Positions 3,733-6,188 of a stretch of DNA of 6,188 bases are shown piece by piece (the stretch's first letter is position 1; the number at the start of each line of letters is the position of its first letter). The DNA is from Clostridia bacterium (GTDB lineage Bacteria; Bacillota; Clostridia; Christensenellales; UBA1242), in contig JAFVTB010000095.1 of assembly GCA_017503445.1 (NCBI GenBank), positions 1-6,188 of the forward strand, written 5' to 3'. The position numbers and the translations under genes are program-made. A model generated the notes under the pieces. That model saw only the letters and a list, made by a program, of their open reading frames with translations. It searched no databases and had not been told where the DNA came from.

Positions 3733-6188
3733 ATGAAATATGTTTATATGTTTTCAGAGGGCGATGCATCAATGCGCGAAACCCTTGGGGGCAAAGGCGC
3801 CAACCTTGCCGAAATGACACGGCTTGGTCTTCCCGTTCCACAAGGTTTCACTGTTTCAACTGATGCCTGCATTGATTATTTGGAAAATAATGTTTTAAGC
3901 GATAAAATTATTTTGCAAATAAAAAAATCAATAAAAAAGCTTGAAAAAGCATCAGGAAAAATTTTTGGCGGTGCAAAAAAACCACTTATTCTTTCAGTGC
4001 GCAGCGGGGCGCGCGTGTCTATGCCAGGAATGATGGACTCGGTGCTTAACCTTGGGCTTAATGATGAAATTGTGAAAGAATATGCCGTGCAAACCTCACC
4101 ACGATTTGCCTACGATTGCTATCGACGCTTCATCCAAATGTATGGCAATGTGGTTTGCCAGATTGAAGACCGCCTTTTTGAAGATGAAATTGATGCATTA
4201 AAAAAGGAAACAGGCCTAAAGCTTGACCAAGACTTCACGGCAAAGCATCTTCAAACGCTTATCAAAAATTTTAAGCGCATTTTTAAGACGCAAACAAAAA
4301 AAGCATTTCCGCAAGATGTGAACGAAATGCTTTTGGAATGCGTGCGCGCGGTGTTTAGGTCTTGGAACAATGACCGCGCTGTGATTTATCGCAAGTTAAA
4401 TCAAATCCCTGACACTTGGGGCACGGCTGTGAATGTACAAATGATGGTGTTTGGCAATCTTAATGAACAAAGCGGCACAGGTGTTTGTTTTTCGCGCAAC
4501 CCAACCAACGGAGAAAACAAATTTTTTGGCGAATTTTTAATGGCTGCACAGGGTGAAGATATTGTTGCCGGCGTGCGCACCCCAAGCCCAATCGATAAAC
4601 TGAAAGAAGTGAATGAAGTTGCATATAACGAACTTTATGCCCACGCAAAGAAACTTGAGAAAGTTTATGGTGATATGCAAGATATGGAATTCACCATTGA
4701 AAATGGCAAACTTTTTGTGCTTCAAACCCGCAATGCCAAACGCACCACCCTTGCAAGCATACGCGTTGCGGTGGACTTGGTGGAAGAAAACATGATTGAC
4801 AAAGAAACTGCTATAGGTCGCATTGATGCAAATAAAATTCCTGAACTTCTCACCGCAAAACTTGAAATTCCACGTGGCGAAAAGCCAATTGCCAAAGGCA
4901 TTGGCGCATCACCAGGGGGCGCAGTTGGCAAAATCGCCCTTTCAAGTGATATGGCGAAAAAATTTGTTGAAAATGGCGAACCCGCCATTTTGGTCCGTCT
5001 TGAAACATCACCAGAAGACATCAGCGGTATGAGCATCTGCCAAGGCATCCTCACCGCTCGCGGCGGCACAACATCACATGCCGCGGTGGTGGCGCGCGGA
5101 ATGGGCACGGTGTGCGTAAGTGGCTGCGAAACACTCCAAATTTCAGGAAAATCAATCAAACTTGGCGGGCAAAAATTTGCTGAAGGCGATTATATCTCTA
5201 TTGACGGCGCAAGCGGCGAAATTTTTGCAGGCAAACTGAAAACAAATGCCATCCTTGACAACAAATATCTTTCAACCATTTTGGATTGGTCAGAAGATTT
5301 TCAGCAAATCAAAGTTTTTGCCAATGCCGACACCCCCACCGATGCAAAAAATGCCTTAAAATTCAATGCACAAGGCATTGGGCTTTGCCGCACAGAACAT
5401 ATGTTTTTTGCAGAAAACCGCGCCATTGATATGCAAAAAATGATTTTGGCAACCACGCCAAAAATGCGAAACGATGCCTTGAAAAAGTTGCAAAAATATC
5501 AAAGTGCAGATTTTGCGGCAATCTTCACCGCTTGCGCGGGGCGCAGCGTCACCATTCGACTTTTGGATCCGCCACTTCACGAATTTATGCCAAAAACAAA
5601 AGATGATTTTGCCAACCTTGCCACCGCGCTGGGGGTTGACATAAAAACTTTGCAAAAGCAAGTTGATACGCTTCGCGAAACCAATCCAATGATGGGACAC
5701 AGGGGGCTTCGCCTTGCAATTTCGCACCCAGAAATTTATCAAATGCAAGTGCGGGCAATCATTGAAAGCGCGTTAAAGGTTCAAGAAAAACTTGGGCAAA
5801 AAATCGTGCCGGAAATTATGATTCCACTCACCTGCGATGAAAAAGAATTTTTGTTTGTGAAAAATTTGGTGCAAGACACAATCAAAGAAACCGACACAAA
5901 CGGAAATATTGCCTATAAAATTGGCACAATGATTGAAACGCCGCGCGCGTGCATAATGGCAAGCACAATTGCCCAGCACGCAGACTTCTTTTCATTCGGC
6001 ACAAACGATTTGACGCAATTTGTTTTTGGTTTTTCTCGCGATGATGCAGGCAAATTTTTGCCAGAATATTATGCAAAAAACATTTTTGCGCAAGATGTGT
6101 TTATGCATCTTGACACCGCGGGCGTGGGGGCGCTTATGGAAAGTGTTGTGCGCCTTTCAAAACGCATTAATCCACAAATCAAAATTGG
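3733..6188 (+). CDS. ppdK: Pyruvate, phosphate dikinase, missing its C-terminal end at the window edge
   Basis: PPDK reversibly converts pyruvate, ATP and phosphate to PEP, AMP and pyrophosphate; many anaerobes use it in glycolysis in place of, or alongside, pyruvate kinase. The reading frame is open for 818 codons with no stop. The family has about 875 residues, so roughly 50 are missing. The ATP-grasp domain (about 1-340) shows GGKGANL (Lys21), SVRSGA (Arg90), MPGMMDSVLNLGLND, and the ATP-binding residues Glu319, Gln331 and Arg333. The swivelling domain carries GGTTSHAAVVARG, with phospho-carrier His449 and the regulatory-type Thr447 two residues before it. The PEP/pyruvate barrel has Arg553 (LCRTEH), Arg609 (RLLDPPLHEF), Glu735 (GTMIET), and Asn758-Asp759 (FGTNDLTQF). 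The CGEHGGDP cysteine motif should lie just past the edge. The ATG is 6 bases after AGGAG (3722-3726). It is transcribed away from frr. Identification is based on motif order and close resemblance to the Clostridium symbiosum enzyme. Confidence 0.97.
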   Translation, partial: MKYVYMFSEGDASMRETLGGKGANLAEMTRLGLPVPQGFTVSTDACIDYLENNVLSDKIILQIKKSIKKLEKASGKIFGGAKKPLILSVRSGARVSMPGMMDSVLNLGLNDEIVKEYAVQTSPRFAYDCYRRFIQMYGNVVCQIEDRLFEDEIDALKKETGLKLDQDFTAKHLQTLIKNFKRIFKTQTKKAFPQDVNEMLLECVRAVFRSWNNDRAVIYRKLNQIPDTWGTAVNVQMMVFGNLNEQSGTGVCFSRNPTNGENKFFGEFLMAAQGEDIVAGVRTPSPIDKLKEVNEVAYNELYAHAKKLEKVYGDMQDMEFTIENGKLFVLQTRNAKRTTLASIRVAVDLVEENMIDKETAIGRIDANKIPELLTAKLEIPRGEKPIAKGIGASPGGAVGKIALSSDMAKKFVENGEPAILVRLETSPEDISGMSICQGILTARGGTTSHAAVVARGMGTVCVSGCETLQISGKSIKLGGQKFAEGDYISIDGASGEIFAGKLKTNAILDNKYLSTILDWSEDFQQIKVFANADTPTDAKNALKFNAQGIGLCRTEHMFFAENRAIDMQKMILATTPKMRNDALKKLQKYQSADFAAIFTACAGRSVTIRLLDPPLHEFMPKTKDDFANLATALGVDIKTLQKQVDTLRETNPMMGHRGLRLAISHPEIYQMQVRAIIESALKVQEKLGQKIVPEIMIPLTCDEKEFLFVKNLVQDTIKETDTNGNIAYKIGTMIETPRACIMASTIAQHADFFSFGTNDLTQFVFGFSRDDAGKFLPEYYAKNIFAQDVFMHLDTAGVGALMESVVRLSKRINPQIKI

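Noticed and set aside
3669..3863. A 64-codon plus-strand frame overlapping the ppdK start
   Set aside because: It begins with GTG inside the palindrome, lacks a ribosome binding site and runs out of frame through the conserved PPDK N-terminus. It does not look like a leader peptide.
4722..5159. A 145-codon open frame on the minus strand opposite ppdK
   Set aside because: It lies fully within the conserved PPDK coding frame, including the catalytic histidine region, and its product looks like translated reverse-complement sequence rather than a real protein.
5356..5748. A 130-codon open frame on the minus strand opposite ppdK
   Set aside because: Same reason: antisense to conserved PEP-binding motifs, no recognisable domain and no supporting start signals.
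1..6188. A new defence, mobile or biosynthetic system
   Set aside because: Every substantial frame on both strands resolves to a conserved housekeeping gene or its antisense shadow. I saw no terminal inverted repeats, transposase or integrase motifs, CRISPR-like spaced repeats, tRNA or rRNA sequence.

Overview
The window looks like chromosomal housekeeping DNA from a low-GC Gram-positive-type bacterium, most likely a member of the Clostridia (Bacillota). This rests on the frr-uppS-cdsA-rseP gene order, strong AGGAG-type ribosome binding sites, a near-consensus housekeeping promoter, moderate A+T richness by eye, and a glycolytic-type pyruvate phosphate dikinase that resembles the clostridial enzyme as I recall it. 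The lineage is an inference from gene content; no database search was possible.

The left half (about 1-3600) is one minus-strand gene string, read from right to left: frr (ribosome recycling factor), uppS (undecaprenyl diphosphate synthase), cdsA (phosphatidate cytidylyltransferase), rseP (site-2 intramembrane protease), then the first 15 codons of an unidentified gene that leaves the window. A single good promoter (TTGCCA, 17-base spacer, TATAAT; 3569-3597) lies just ahead of frr and could drive the whole string. The genes join translation to envelope building: UppS makes the lipid carrier for peptidoglycan, CdsA makes CDP-diacylglycerol for phospholipids, and RseP cleaves membrane proteins such as anti-sigma factors. 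The textbook Bacillota cluster has dxr between cdsA and rseP. Here dxr is absent and its place holds only 56 bases with a strong GC-rich hairpin.

The middle (3546-3732) is a divergent control region of 187 bases between frr and ppdK. It holds both predicted promoters, three helically spaced GGCAA/TTGCC half-sites around the frr -35 box, and a perfect 12-base palindrome at the predicted start of the ppdK transcript.

The right half (3733-6188) is ppdK on the plus strand, open across 818 codons and cut by the window edge about 50 residues before its expected end. Nearly all catalytic residues are present, including the phospho-carrier histidine. The acid/base cysteine motif should lie just beyond the edge.

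I found no mobile element, CRISPR array, tRNA, rRNA or obvious novel multi-gene system. The points worth a second look are regulatory and syntenic: the missing dxr with its hairpin, the palindrome before ppdK, the phased half-sites, a uppS start with no ribosome binding site, and a proline replacement in a conserved RseP motif.
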